Shown piece after piece: positions 1-9,600 of a stretch of DNA of 64,000 bases. The notes below the pieces were generated by a model. It ran no database searches. It saw only the letters and a program-made list of their open reading frames with translations, and was not told where the DNA came from. The DNA is from Lithospermum erythrorhizon (Eukaryota > Streptophyta > Magnoliopsida > Boraginales > Boraginaceae): contig JADFUC010001305.1 in assembly GCA_019722365.1 (NCBI GenBank), forward strand, positions 52,205 to 116,204, read 5' to 3'. A program made the position numbers and the translations under genes. The stretch's first letter is position 1; every line of letters begins with the position of its first letter.

Positions 1-949
1 AATAATTGCATTATTATCATGAAAGCATGTATTTATCATTATTGTCATATGTCCTAAGAGCAAGATATAAAAATTAAAATAAATAAAAATTTAATTTTAT
101 CGGTAATTATTAAAGAAAAAGATTGTGATATGCAAATTATTCTTCAAAATAACTAAAATATAAATCACAGTATGACTTAGGTGGCTAAAATTAAAATTAA
201 ACAGTAATATTTCGACTATCATATAATTTTCTCTCAAAGCAATGATAGGTTACTGTTGGCCCTAATCCTTTTAGAGAATTAAATCATCTAAATATAAACG
301 AGGAAATATGTCGTTAAACACAAACCATAAAGTTGTATCAAAATATGCATAATTCATGCAAAAGTTTTTTAAGTCATGGTAAATACTTGAATATATCTTT
401 TATTATAGCGAATGAATTGAACATTTAAGTTATAAAAAGTTAAGTTGACAAAAATGACACCCGTCCTATTTCTTAAGTGCTGATTTGATGTCCTTTCTCA
501 CATGTAATAATAATAATTTAGTTGGTCAAATAAATATACAAACTTTCGAAAGTTACTGAGAAGACAGCGAGGATTATAAAATCGTTCCTACTTGGAAAGC
601 TACCGTTGACCCTTTAAGTGATTAAACATTGCATGTCAGGCGACAAGTGTAGTAATGAGTTTTTGTTAGGCTAGAAAATTTAATTTGAGAAATACAAATT
701 AGTGAATGACCAAAATTTGAAATAGACGATGGATGTCAACATGCTACCAAATTAAGTAGTGGATATTTACACCTTTTTATTTCAATAACCCAAACTCACA
801 ATATATGACGTTAATTTTGGTTTCATCATCCAGGAACAGAACCAGGATGTAAAAGTAAGGGGGGTCAAGTTGAAATAAAAATATAGTATATAACTTGTAA
901 AATAATACTTCATAGTAAAAATGATAAAATTCATCTTAAAGGTACTCTA
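1..949. other. Non-coding flank of truncated hAT, duplicated at 25602-26566
   Basis: AT-rich sequence with no recognisable coding content. It aligns along its length with 25602-26566, for example the shared stretches AAAGAAAAAGATTGTGATAT and CAAAGCAATGATAGGTTACT, with many one- to five-base indels and few substitutions. In both copies it lies beyond the C-terminal end of the minus-strand hAT gene, so it is probably the 3' untranslated and subterminal part of that transposon or the DNA next to it. No terminal inverted repeat could be fixed, because the window starts inside the block. Confidence 0.7.
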
Positions 950-1612
950 CGGCCTTTTACTCTATCAAAATCATCAATAATGCTATCAGTAGAGATATTT
1001 TCAACTATTTCTCTTTCTGTATAAATAACCAAAAGAATGCGAGAAAATCTCTCGTCCATATTTCGATCATTATGGTTCGTAAGCGAGAAAAATAATGGAT
1101 TCAACGTTCTTCGAAGATCTTGGAAGGGTTAGAACAGCGGAATCAATCTATCAATAGAGGATAAATAGTAGATTTTCTGTCCTCACTAAGTGTTGACACT
1201 CTTTCGAGATATTATAGAGATATTCTTGAACTACGGATGATTAGTAATGTCTTCGCTATAGTCATACTCAATGAATCTTTAGAATATCTTTTCATTATCC
1301 GTGAAAATCTCACGAATAGAATGTCTGACAAAATTAAACAAATACCACATTGAACATTTATAGCCGTCTCAGATCCAAAGCCACCACAAAGAACAAACTG
1401 ACTCGTTAGTTGTTTCATTGAACTTTATTGTTCAGATACACTTAAATTAAAATCTATAGTTGCATTAAACAAATCAAGTGATAATGATGCTCCATAGTCA
1501 TAAGTTTAGTCATCTCTCTTGTCTTTAGCGATTCGAGGGCGACAAAAAATAAAAGCACTCGTTTGAGAACTACATATGCTTCTTTACGAAAAAATAATTT
1601 CACCTTTTGAAG
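950..1612 (-). pseudogene. hAT transposase, C-terminal fragment (copy 1, truncated)
   Basis: This is the degraded counterpart of 26567-27222, where the same minus-strand frame encodes the hAT dimerisation motif. Several frames are needed to follow it, and pieces such as FVLCGGFGSETAINVQCGIC match the copy-2 segment by position. In hAT elements this C-terminal segment mediates transposase dimerisation and carries part of the RNase H-like catalytic fold. The N-terminal two thirds are absent: at about 1612 homology to the hAT stops in an A-run and continues with the sequence found at 29945 in copy 2. It is non-functional. The call rests on alignment with copy 2 rather than on this fragment alone. 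Confidence 0.7.
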
Positions 1613-1793
1613 AAAAAAAAATCTATTATATTCGCCGTATCCTCATTTAGTATGTGAGATTATAGTGAGCCATAAGATTATGGATGGTAGTAATCATAAG
1701 ATTACGTTGGATACATTGATGAGTAGATTGTTGGATCAAGTTTTTCCAAGGATGGAGTGTTGTATGTGCTTGATTGACATCGACACGTTACCA
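1613..1793. other. Spacer left of LTR A, shared with 29945-30116
   Basis: No coding content. The sequence matches 29945-30116 in copy 2 (both begin AAAAATCTATTATATTC and both carry AAGATTATGGATGGTAGTAA). It gives the same left flank, ending ACACGTTACCA, to the SIRE-type LTR in both copies, so the LTR insertion predates the duplication. Confidence 0.6.
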
Positions 1794-2586
1794 TGTATTA
1801 TCTACGACCAAGTATCAAAACAGTAAGGGGCTTTCGGATGTCTGCAAACTAAATATTAGGATTTCGAGAGGAGATATGTGCGTATAAAAGAATAGGTGAT
1901 ATATGAAGATACACCGAAAAGATATTCGGCGAAGATCAAGTTGTTTTAATAAGGCAAGCGTTGAGTCGTAGGACTTCGTATACTTATAGCGAGGCGGTGG
2001 ATCTCGAATCAAAGACCTTACTATGTGAAGACCCGAAACTCTCACAAACACTACCTTTATATAAAGGCGTTGATTTCAAGAATGAAAACCACGAAATAAT
2101 TTATTTACCACAAAGCGTTCTTGCGTTGATAGAGACAAGTTTTATTCGTATTTGGTGTAGGTCGCTTGTGTTGAAAGTCTCACAATCTTACAAGTAATGT
2201 ACGATTGTTATAACACTCCGTTGTAATAATCATTAGAGAGCTTTCATTGGAATTATTGTAAATTGAGCAAGGAGGTGACGAGGAGAAAGGAAGATAAGTG
2301 GATCCCCAGTCTTAGAAACTAGATTGAAGGTTAGTTAGGGTGTCATGAGAATGTAGAGCATTTTGTAAGACCACACTTGTAATTACTTCATATTATAGTG
2401 GGCGTTCTCCGGGCAAACGCCCCCGGGCAATAAGTGCAACTCACGGCCTTGAGGCGGGTTACCGATCTTGAGTTATTTACTTTATAGCCATTTATTTATT
2501 TATTGTGTTTTGCTTAATTGTGAGATCAAAGTGTCATTATTTGTTGGTTGGACATTTGGTATTTGCTAGGCAAGTTCACTTTGTTA
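1794..2586 (+). repeat. LTR of SIRE-type copia element A (copy 1)
   Basis: About 790 bp homologous along its length to 30117-30901 and 37852-38644. It opens with TG just after ACACGTTACCA and runs into a primer-binding-like sequence (TTAGTATCGAGAG) at about 2587. The core TTTATATAAAGGCGTTGATT (near 2055) could be a TATA box in front of the transcription start. The left part carries variants of the 30117 LTR and the right part matches the 37852 LTR better, as expected of a recombinant LTR. The minus-strand open frame at 1815-2051 has no family support. Confidence 0.75.
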
Positions 2587-2812
2587 ATTAGTATCGAGAG
2601 AGGACCTTTCGACATACGGGCCGAGATTTGAGTGAACTCATAAACACATAAAAAAAATGGAAGCTAATAAGGAGTGAGGATCGTCATGAAGACCACCGCG
2701 GGTAGATGGAAAAGGTATCCATCTTTGGAAGAGGCCAGGAATAGTACTTTTAAATCAGTTGATTCCAAAATATGGAAGTCTGTAATTTCTGGATGGCGGC
2801 TCAATAATATTT
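2587..2812 (+). pseudogene. Primer-binding site and gag start of element A (copy 1)
   Basis: Degenerate primer-binding site followed by a leader and an ATG at 2657 that opens MEANKE before a stop. Further frames still read pieces of the SIRE/Maximus gag N terminus (KSVDSKIWKSVISGW region). Gag would form the retrotransposon particle. Homology to element A breaks off near 2812 after GGCGGCTCA and continues with sequence found at 39484, so all the rest of A's internal region is missing here. The junction matches the second A internal copy (38857-38866) rather than the first. Confidence 0.65.
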
Positions 2813-2884
2813 AACCCGTGTTTCCGAGCCACCATACATGGTAATCGTTAGCATACTTTGTTTCTGCTCCCTTTTCACGGTTAT
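2813..2884. other. Pre-insertion DNA (LINE remnant) and target site of copia B
   Basis: Corresponds to 39484-39570 in copy 2, where it belongs to the 3' part of a LINE. It ends with GTTAT (2880-2884), the same pentamer that flanks copia B on both sides in copy 2. This shows that the copia B copies in the two blocks descend from one insertion. Confidence 0.6.
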
Positions 2885-3122
2885 TGTTAAGCATGTTGCA
2901 GTGTCCAAATGCAGTAGGACTTAGTGAGCCGTGGTTGGCATATTCCAGGCTACTTATTGTAATTGCTATGATCTTGAATTGGTAGCCATCACATAGTTTG
3001 GTTCTTTTTTTTAGACTTATCCTATGTACCGATTCTTGTAATAGGATTCAGACTCTTGTACTATTACAGTTAATCATCACAATTGATGATGAGCCAGAAA
3101 TATCTTCTTCTATTTCCTATCA
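2885..3122 (+). repeat. 5' LTR of copia B (copy 1)
   Basis: Short LTR of about 240 bp beginning TGTTAAGCATGTTG and ending TATTTCCTATCA, homologous to 39571-39830 and 43949-44206. It is immediately followed by TGGTATAACAGAGC, a one-indel variant of the copia initiator-Met primer-binding site. The TG...CA ends, the position next to GTTAT and the primer-binding site define it well. Confidence 0.85.
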
Positions 3123-3136
3123 TGGTATAACAGAGC
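3123..3136 (+). other. Primer-binding site of copia B (copy 1)
   Basis: TGGTATAACAGAGC directly abuts the LTR end. Plant copia elements typically prime reverse transcription from initiator methionine tRNA at TGGTATCAGAGC; this copy differs by an inserted base pair, as does the copy-2 site. Confidence 0.75.
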
Positions 3137-3188
3137 AAACGATCTACTAATTCGTTTTCTGCGCTATTTCTTTCTCGGAGTCCACCAT

Positions 3189-4385
3189 ATGTCCGCCATT
3201 TCTTCTACTTATGACTAATTATAATACTTTCTCCACCTCTGCTCCGACAAATTCCCCTCATACCGCACCACCACAAAATTCTATGAAACCTTTCATCACT
3301 AATCGTCCACATAATTTACCCATGATTAATACTACAATCGATATTAAAAACTCGGTTGCCATAATTCCATCCCTTCAATTACCTTAATTGGAAAAAGGTG
3401 ATTCGAAAATTTTTGGGCAGTAAAAAATTACTGTCCTTGGTCGATGGCACTCTACCTTGTCCCACTAATGGCCCACCACAACTTCGACACTTGGATTCAA
3501 TGCTTGATAACTAACGATCTTGGATTCATTGCCACCGCTTTTACCCGTGCTCAATGCTTCTCGATCACGATTGCAAAGCGTGTGTGATGCTTCAAACACT
3601 CTTAACGAGTCTTTTGATCGTACTCAACCTACTGCGCATGAATCTTAGGTTCCAAGTTCCCGGGCGTTTGCGAAAGGTACCACTATCTCAACAGTTAAAG
3701 CTCACTTGTTCCCTCATATTTCTTTCAGAGAACCATTAAGCAGTGATCTTATTACTCAAATCCTCTTAGGATTGCCGCGATTTAACTCCGTTTATTCTGG
3801 TTATCAACAACACGTGACTAATGCCTTATTTTGCCACTCTTAGGTCATGCTCTTTAGTGAGATGATCGTATTACTCTATTCGACTCGGTGCCCGATACTC
3901 ATACAATATGGTGTTATGCTAAATTTGCCTTGTCAAGCCTCATACAAGTCCTCGAACAAGGGAGGATCCTTCTCGATAACGAGGGGTCGCTTAGCTCCAA
4001 ATCGTGGTAGATAATAAAATTATCATTACCGGTAGCCTCGGTGCGCCTCGCGATAGCCATCTGAAAATCGTGCGGGTAAGGAACCGATACTCACTTCGGA
4101 TGGCATTAGCGGCGAGTCTAACTTCAAGCTCCCCGACCAAAAATACCAATCAATGTTAGATTTGTAGCGGCCGCAATCACACGATATGGGTGTAATGCTC
4201 AGCAGTTCGATCATTGGTATCCTTGCGATTCGGACACTCCTTTGGTGCTTTAAACATAGCCAAACAGCGTCTTGATAATAAATACCTAGTCAATTCTCAT
4301 CCTCATCTTTTTTAGTTAAAAAGATCCAAGAACAACGACTCCCCTTATTCAGTGCGATGTGTGGAGTGCTTTATACCTGACTCGT
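3189..4385 (+). pseudogene. gag of copia B (copy 1), interrupted by element C
   Basis: From an ATG at 3189 the frame-shifted translation follows a copia gag: a Thr/Pro/Asn-rich N terminus, then HVTNALFCHS-like sequence near 3810-3840, and a degenerate CCHC zinc-knuckle region at about 4140-4220. Gag packages element RNA. It is homologous to 39900-41130 in copy 2, which is equally broken. The reading is cut at 4385/4386 by insertion of copia C and resumes at 9601. There are stops and indels in every frame, so it is a pseudogene. Confidence 0.7.
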
Positions 4386-4390
4386 CGTCC

Positions 4391-4882
4391 TGTTGAGTTG
4401 AAAGCATTTTTCAAAGTGTTGAAGATCACGAGTTGAACATGGTTCAGGGAGTCTGATGAAGTCTCAATGAAGTGCCGATGAAGGCGGTTGACATAAAGGA
4501 AAGATTAGGTCGCTTTTCTTTAATCCTAAATTTTTCCAATTTTCTCTCTAAATTCCTTTTGTTTCCATTCCAATAGAGTTGTTCTCTATGATTTTATCAT
4601 CTGTATATCATTTTAAGCTAAATCTAGGTGTAGATTTGTCATTGAGAATACTAAATTATAAGTATTTTCAGTTGGAGAAACTTAATTTGATAGGAATTTG
4701 TAACAATCATTGAGAGTTCTTTCTAGTTGATTTTCTGGCGACAGGGCCGTACCTTGAGGGGAACGTATAAAAGATACGGTGTTATTTACTTTGGTATTTT
4801 AATTGTGTTCGGGTCATAGAGATATTAGACTCGGAGGTTTGGGTGTTGATATATACGTTTTAGTTATCGTTACGTTCCAACC
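4391..4882 (+). repeat. 5' LTR of copia C
   Basis: Starts TGTTGAGTTGAAAGC, like the 3' LTR at 8949, and ends just before a primer-binding site. At about 490 bp it is shorter than the 647-bp 3' LTR. The missing part corresponds to the GGTCTCGATG repeat region (9000-9170) of the 3' LTR. Shared central blocks include TTTCTTTAATCCTAAATTTT. Confidence 0.85.
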
Positions 4883-4884
4883 GA

Positions 4885-4898
4885 TTGAGTATCAGAGT
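4885..4898 (+). other. Primer-binding site of copia C
   Basis: TTGAGTATCAGAGTTT lies directly after the 5' LTR and is a two-mismatch form of TTGGTATCAGAGC, complementary to the initiator-Met tRNA 3' end. Confidence 0.7.
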
Positions 4899-4938
4899 TT
4901 GGTTGAAAGCTAGAGTCTAGATATAGTTTCTAGAAATT

Positions 4939-5660
4939 CAATGGCAAAAATCTGAAGGTGTATCGTATATCTTTGTAGATAAATTCGATGGGGTTGATTT
5001 GTATTAGAAGATGAGCATGGAGGATTATTTGTATGGAAGAAGCTTCATGACAATCCTTTAGAGAAGCCCTTGAAATATGGAGATTGAAGGAGTGGGCAGT
5101 AGATAGACAAGTCTTGGGTATAGGTGAGGCGTGCTTGTCTAGAAGCTTTGTTGCCAATGTGAAGGAGACATGACAAAGGGGCTTGATGATAAACTTTGTC
5201 GGGGTTATATGAAAAGAAACGTCCGCCAACCAAATAAGAATGCAGTTGATGAAACTGTTTCACTTGAGATGTCAATGAATACTCGGTGCGCTAGGCGCCT
5301 TAATGATTTCAATAGTTTGATAAATGTCAACTGTCTACTGTTGAGGTGAACTTCGAGGATGAATTACAAGCGTTGATACTATTGGCGTCTTTGCCAGATA
5401 GTTGGGAGCCGATGAGGGCTGCTGTGAGTAATTCAGTCGGAAATGAGAAGTTACAGCTTAAGGTGGTTGAAGAGCGATGTCTGTCCGAAGAAGTTCGGAA
5501 GAATGATGGAGTTGATAAAGGTTCTGCATTGAATGTAGAAAGGGGTAGGAACTATGACAAAGGGAGCGTCAAGAATAAATGGAGGTCGAAGTCAAGGGAA
5601 AGAGTAAGTCGAAGTTTGGAGGGGCGTACTCTTGAGTCTTTGAGGATGTAGCAAGGCCCC
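4939..5660 (+). pseudogene. gag of copia C
   Basis: The start near 4939 (MAK...) leads in shifting frames to a KFDG...W...M.D.LY pattern, the conserved gag N terminus of plant copia elements. The longest intact piece, 5346-5651, reads FEDELQALILLASLPDSW followed by a basic Lys/Arg-rich tail. The DELQ/LLASLP signature is the UBN2-type gag core. The zinc knuckle expected after the basic tail is not clear here. Gag would assemble the cytoplasmic particle. Frameshifts near 5040 and 5650 make it non-functional as written. Confidence 0.8.
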
Positions 5661-7010
5661 GGGCCTGTTGCGGCAATGCAAGGCATCACAGTGGTCGTGA
5701 GGGCAACAAGAGGCGATGTGAATATTGTTGATGACTATGCGGATGCTACTTATGCGGTGATTGCTCGATAAATTCTTGGATTCTTGATTGAACATCGTTT
5801 AAATTTTCGCCCGCTCGAGGATATAATGTTGAATTATATGGTATTTGGGGTATGGAATTCGGTTCGTCTTGCTAGCAGGTGAGCCACTAAAGATTGAAGG
5901 TATGAGAGATGTGAACTTGAAGGCTGTCGAATAGTTCTACGGAGATTGACTAAAGTGAGAGGCATGTACGAAGTTGGTGAAGAGCTTGATTTACGTAGGT
6001 CGGTGGATGAGGATGGTTCGAACTACGTTTGAGTGAAGGCAAGCTGGAAGGTAGCTCGAGGTGTAGGCGTAGCCGCGAGGTGCAGAAGATAGGTACGTTG
6101 CACGCCTACTTTGAGTTCTCGAATGACTATACCATTTGCTATTATTAGTTACGAGAGAAGACTATGTTGTGGCACAAAAGATTGGGCCACGTAGGCGAAA
6201 GGTATAGGCACTTGTTTCAAATAATGTGATAAGGCTCAAATATATTTGATCATCATATCCTTGGTGTGTTAGAGGCAGAAGAAGAAGTCAGTTTTGTTAA
6301 AACTGGCGTTGAGCCGAAATCTGAGAGGCTTGAGTTAGTTCACACAGATGTTTGGGGACCGGCGCCTGTTGGTTCTGTGGGAGGTTCATCGTATTATGTA
6401 ACCTTCATTGATGATGCGACGAGAAAAGTTTGGGTTTATTTTCTGAAGAATAAATCCGAAGTGTATGAAGTCTTCAAGAAATGGAGAGCTATGGTTGAGA
6501 ATGAGGCCAATTTGAGGTGAAGTGTTTGAGATAAATGATAGGAATTGAATCTGGGTGATATGGTTCAAACAATATTGTGCGAATGGAATTAGGATGCGAG
6601 AAGACTATTCGGGAACACCCCAGCGAGCGGAATAAATTTGAAAGGATGAGCGAGCGGTGAGATGAGCGTGCTAGAAGTATGAGGTTACAACGTAGTTTAC
6701 CAGGCATTCTGGTGGGGCCTTGTCAATCACTGGCTGGCTTTCTTGATAAGCGGACATGGTCCCTCTGAATGTGAGAATTAAGAAGAGTGGAGTTAAGAGG
6801 TAAATTATTCTTTCACAGAAAGTATTTGATTTTTAGCGTCATATTTAGAGCAAATACTAGAAATAAGCTTGAAGCTAAATCTAACATTTGCTATTTTATT
6901 GGTTATGGCGACGAGATGGGATCGGGTTCTATGATTTGAAGCCAGGAAGATGCATTCGAGCAAGAATAATGGTTTTTCAATGAATAGGTGTTATCTGAGA
7001 CAGACGAGAA
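5660..7010 (+). pseudogene. Protease, pre-integrase and integrase region of copia C
   Basis: Broken frames show VVDDYADAT near 5725, a protease-like stretch around 5770-5840, then LWHKRLGHVGER at about 6165-6200 (the GAG-pre-integrase HKRLGH box). The integrase core at 6281-6520 includes RLELVHTDVWGPAPVGS, with the first catalytic Asp, and YVTFIDDATRKVWVYFL with the second-region Asp. The CYFIGYGD motif near 6890 marks the integrase C-terminal part. Integrase would insert the cDNA. The segment after 6520, which should hold the catalytic Glu region, is badly scrambled. Confidence 0.85.
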
Positions 7011-8060
7011 AGTGTTAGAGGAGAGAGAAGTGGAGGAGAAGTCGCGAAATACCGAAGAAGTCAAATCGTAGGAGAAAGGCGTGACTCGGTTCCCTTCAAA
7101 TGGCATGTCTTAGATCGTACCCTTGCTCCTGGTGCTGAAGATCATATCTTTGTCTTACATTTAGAAAAGATGAGTTCGGATGGAGGGAGACGGCCAGTAC
7201 GATGATAACATTTACGTCGATTGATCAACGAGGGGAAGAGAGATTGTTCTGATAGTGATCAAGATGTAGAGACACACAGTCAGGAAAATATCCGTGTCGG
7301 AGAAACCCAACTCGGAGAATTAATTACTCCTGTTAGCTTTTCTATTTACGTTAGCGTAGGAGGCGAAACATTGAACATATCGAAGCAGTACAATGTGATG
7401 AAACGTCAAGTGGGAGTTAGCGATGAAAGGAGATGGAGTCATTGTTGACAAACATGGCGTGGGGAGTTAGTAAGACCGCCGGGGAAGCCGGAGAGAGTAT
7501 TGCGGAATAAATGGTCTAGAATCAAGGAGGAGCAGGATGGTAGCAAGCTATAAAAAGCTCGTTTGGTTGTCAAGGGGTTCCAACAGAGGAAAGGAATTGA
7601 CTACACTAAAATATTCTCACCCGTGATCGAGAAGCTTGTGTCGGAAGCGTGCAGGATTGGTAGCGAGAGATGATCTGCACGCCGTCGGATGGATGTAAGC
7701 TGGTTTCAGCAGTGATCACAGATGAAGGATTCATGAAACGGCCTCGAGGCTTTGAGGTTGGGGAAAAGAAGATTTTATGCGCAAACTTCGGAGGAAAGGC
7801 TTATGCGGCAGAAGCAGGCTCAGGAGCGTTGGAATATTGCAGCTTTGTAACTTTATCAAAGGTTGAAGTTTTGTAAGTTGTGAGACCGACCCTGGCATTT
7901 ACATAGGAAGTTTCAAAAGATTATGTTATGTTACTTCTTTATGTTGATGATATGTTGATTGTGGGGTGATTTGCAAAGGTGAACATGTTGAAGAAAGAGG
8001 TGGGATTTGCGATGAAAGACTAGGTAGCGAAACAGATTAAGGGATGAGAATAATCAGAGA
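7011..8060 (+). pseudogene. Reverse transcriptase of copia C
   Basis: A charged linker (7010-7540) leads to LVVKGFQQRKGIDYTKIFSP near 7562-7622, the start of the copia reverse transcriptase fold. The catalytic YVDDM box follows at 7940-7954, then LIVG. Between them frames shift several times, and PRGFEVGEKK (7742 on) corresponds to the P.GF motif. The enzyme would copy element RNA in the particle. The distance between the first block and YVDD (about 330 bp) is shorter than usual, so part of the palm is missing. Confidence 0.85.
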
Positions 8061-8931
8061 TCGGGATTCTCTGAGATTGACACAAGAAGAATACCTGAAG
8101 AAGGTAATCAAGCGATTCAACATGCTGGATGCAAAACCTATAAATACCAATTAATTTGCTCATTTCAATTATCGATCAAACATTCTGAGACTGAAGATGA
8201 TTTAGAGTATATGGATAAGGTGCCTTATGCTTCAGCAGTAGGTAGTCTTATGTATGCTATGGTGTGCACACTAGACCTGTTGTATGCTGTAGGAGTTGTC
8301 GGGTAGATATATATTAACCGGGGAAAAGAACATTGGGAAGCGCAAAGTGGATTTTGAGATACGAATGGTAGTCTTTGAAAAATCCTTATGTTTCCGTAAA
8401 ATCTAGTGCGAGGTTGGTAAGGATATGCTTGAATCTTGATACTTGGTGAGCGATGTGATAGTAGAAAGTCTACTAGTGGATATGTATTCACGTTTGGGAA
8501 TGCTTCTTTATTAATTTGGAGATCGAAGTTCTGACAATAGTAGCGTTGTCTAGTTGTGAGAAATGAAATATATTCTTATGTCGGAAGCGAGTAGAAAGAG
8601 ATGATACGGTTGCAGACTTTCTTGAAAGAAGCCCGAATCTTGAGCATGGATGCTAACACCTTGTCTTTGTGATAGTCGGAGTGCGATTTATACGGCTAAA
8701 AATCCGTGTTTAAATGCGAGACAAAGCATGGGAGTGAGGTTCCATTTAAATACGTTACGTATTGGAGAATGGGGTCCTAAAGCTTGACAAGATTCTAGGA
8801 GTGAAATCACGCTGATATGTTTAAAAGGTTGTAAACAAGGAGAAAATTTGAAGTTGTGTTCGAGCAGTTAACCTTGAGCAAGTAGCTCGAGAGTGCTGGC
8901 TGTGAGTGGAAGTCTTGAAGGCGGTGATTTG
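8061..8931 (+). pseudogene. RNase H of copia C
   Basis: Starts with the region leading to YASAVGSLMYAM at about 8226-8262, followed by RPDLLYAVGVV, the connection motif found before RNase H in copia elements. Further frames recover DRKSTSGYVFTFGNAS-like sequence (8450-8505) and the AIYLAKNP / KHI.VR.HF.R motifs (8690-8760). The C terminus runs into the purine-rich tract. RNase H would remove the RNA strand during cDNA synthesis. Stops and shifts are present about every 60 bp. Confidence 0.8.
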
Positions 8932-8948
8932 AAAGAGCAGTGGGAGAT
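8932..8948 (+). other. Polypurine tract of copia C
   Basis: GAAAGAGCAGTGGGAGA directly precedes the TG of the 3' LTR, the position at which plus-strand DNA synthesis is primed. Confidence 0.7.
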
Positions 8949-9595
8949 GTTGAGTTGAAGGCATTTTTCAAGTGTTGAAGATGCATGGGATCGAGACCCG
9001 TCGGATCGGGGTCTCGATGGGGTCTCGATGCACAAATGAAGCAGTCACGTATGGAGCCCATCGAGACCCTGAGGTCCCGATGGGGTCTCGATGCACATTT
9101 GATGCCCGGGCTGTGTATAGGCTGTTCGAGGCCATGAGACCCGTCGCCGAGACCAGTCTCGTGAATCTCGATGAAAGGCGGTTGGGGCATAAAGGAAGAT
9201 TAGGTCCTGCTTTTCTTTAATCCTAAATTTTTCCAATTTTCTCTCTAAATTCCTTTGTTCCAAATTCAATAGAGGTTGTTCTACTTGAGTTGTATCGTCA
9301 CATATATCATTTTAAGCCTAAATCTAAGTGTAGATTTGTATTCAGAATCTTAAATTATAAAGTATTACTCAATTGGAGAAGCTTAGATTGATAGGACTTT
9401 GTAACAATCATTAAGAGTTCTTTCTAGTTGATTCTGCTTGACTGACGGGGCGTCATGAGGAGTAACACGTATAAAAGATGCAGTGTTATTTGCTTCGGTA
9501 TTTTCAATTATTGTTTGTTGAGTTACATAGAAATGTGGGCCTTCGGAGGAGTTTGGGTGTTGATATATCTGTTTAGTTATATCATTACGTTCTGA
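8949..9595 (+). repeat. 3' LTR of copia C
   Basis: Begins TGTTGAGTTGAAGGC and matches the 5' LTR at both ends. It contains a 150-bp block at 9000-9170 absent from the 5' LTR, made of repeated GGTCTCGATG and its inverse CATCGAGACC. It ends before CATCC, the right target duplication. Confidence 0.85.
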
Positions 9596-9600
9596 CATCC

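Larger units (their letters stand above)
4386..9600 (+). mobile_element. Ty1/copia element C, nested in copia B
   Basis: A full-outline copia element: 5' LTR 4391-4882, primer-binding site about 4885, gag, protease/integrase, reverse transcriptase, RNase H, polypurine tract 8932-8948 and 3' LTR 8949-9595. The domain order (integrase before reverse transcriptase) is copia. It is flanked by CGTCC (4386-4390) and CATCC (9596-9600), a five-base target duplication with one mismatch. The uninterrupted site CGTCC followed by TCAACATTAG is present at 41134-41148 in copy 2. The insertion is therefore younger than the segmental duplication. All frames are broken. Confidence 0.9.

Noticed and set aside
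1815..2051. Minus-strand 78-codon frame in LTR A, and the overlapping plus-strand 1961-2197 frame
   Set aside because: Lies wholly in an LTR, is not conserved in the two other LTR copies and has no family motif.
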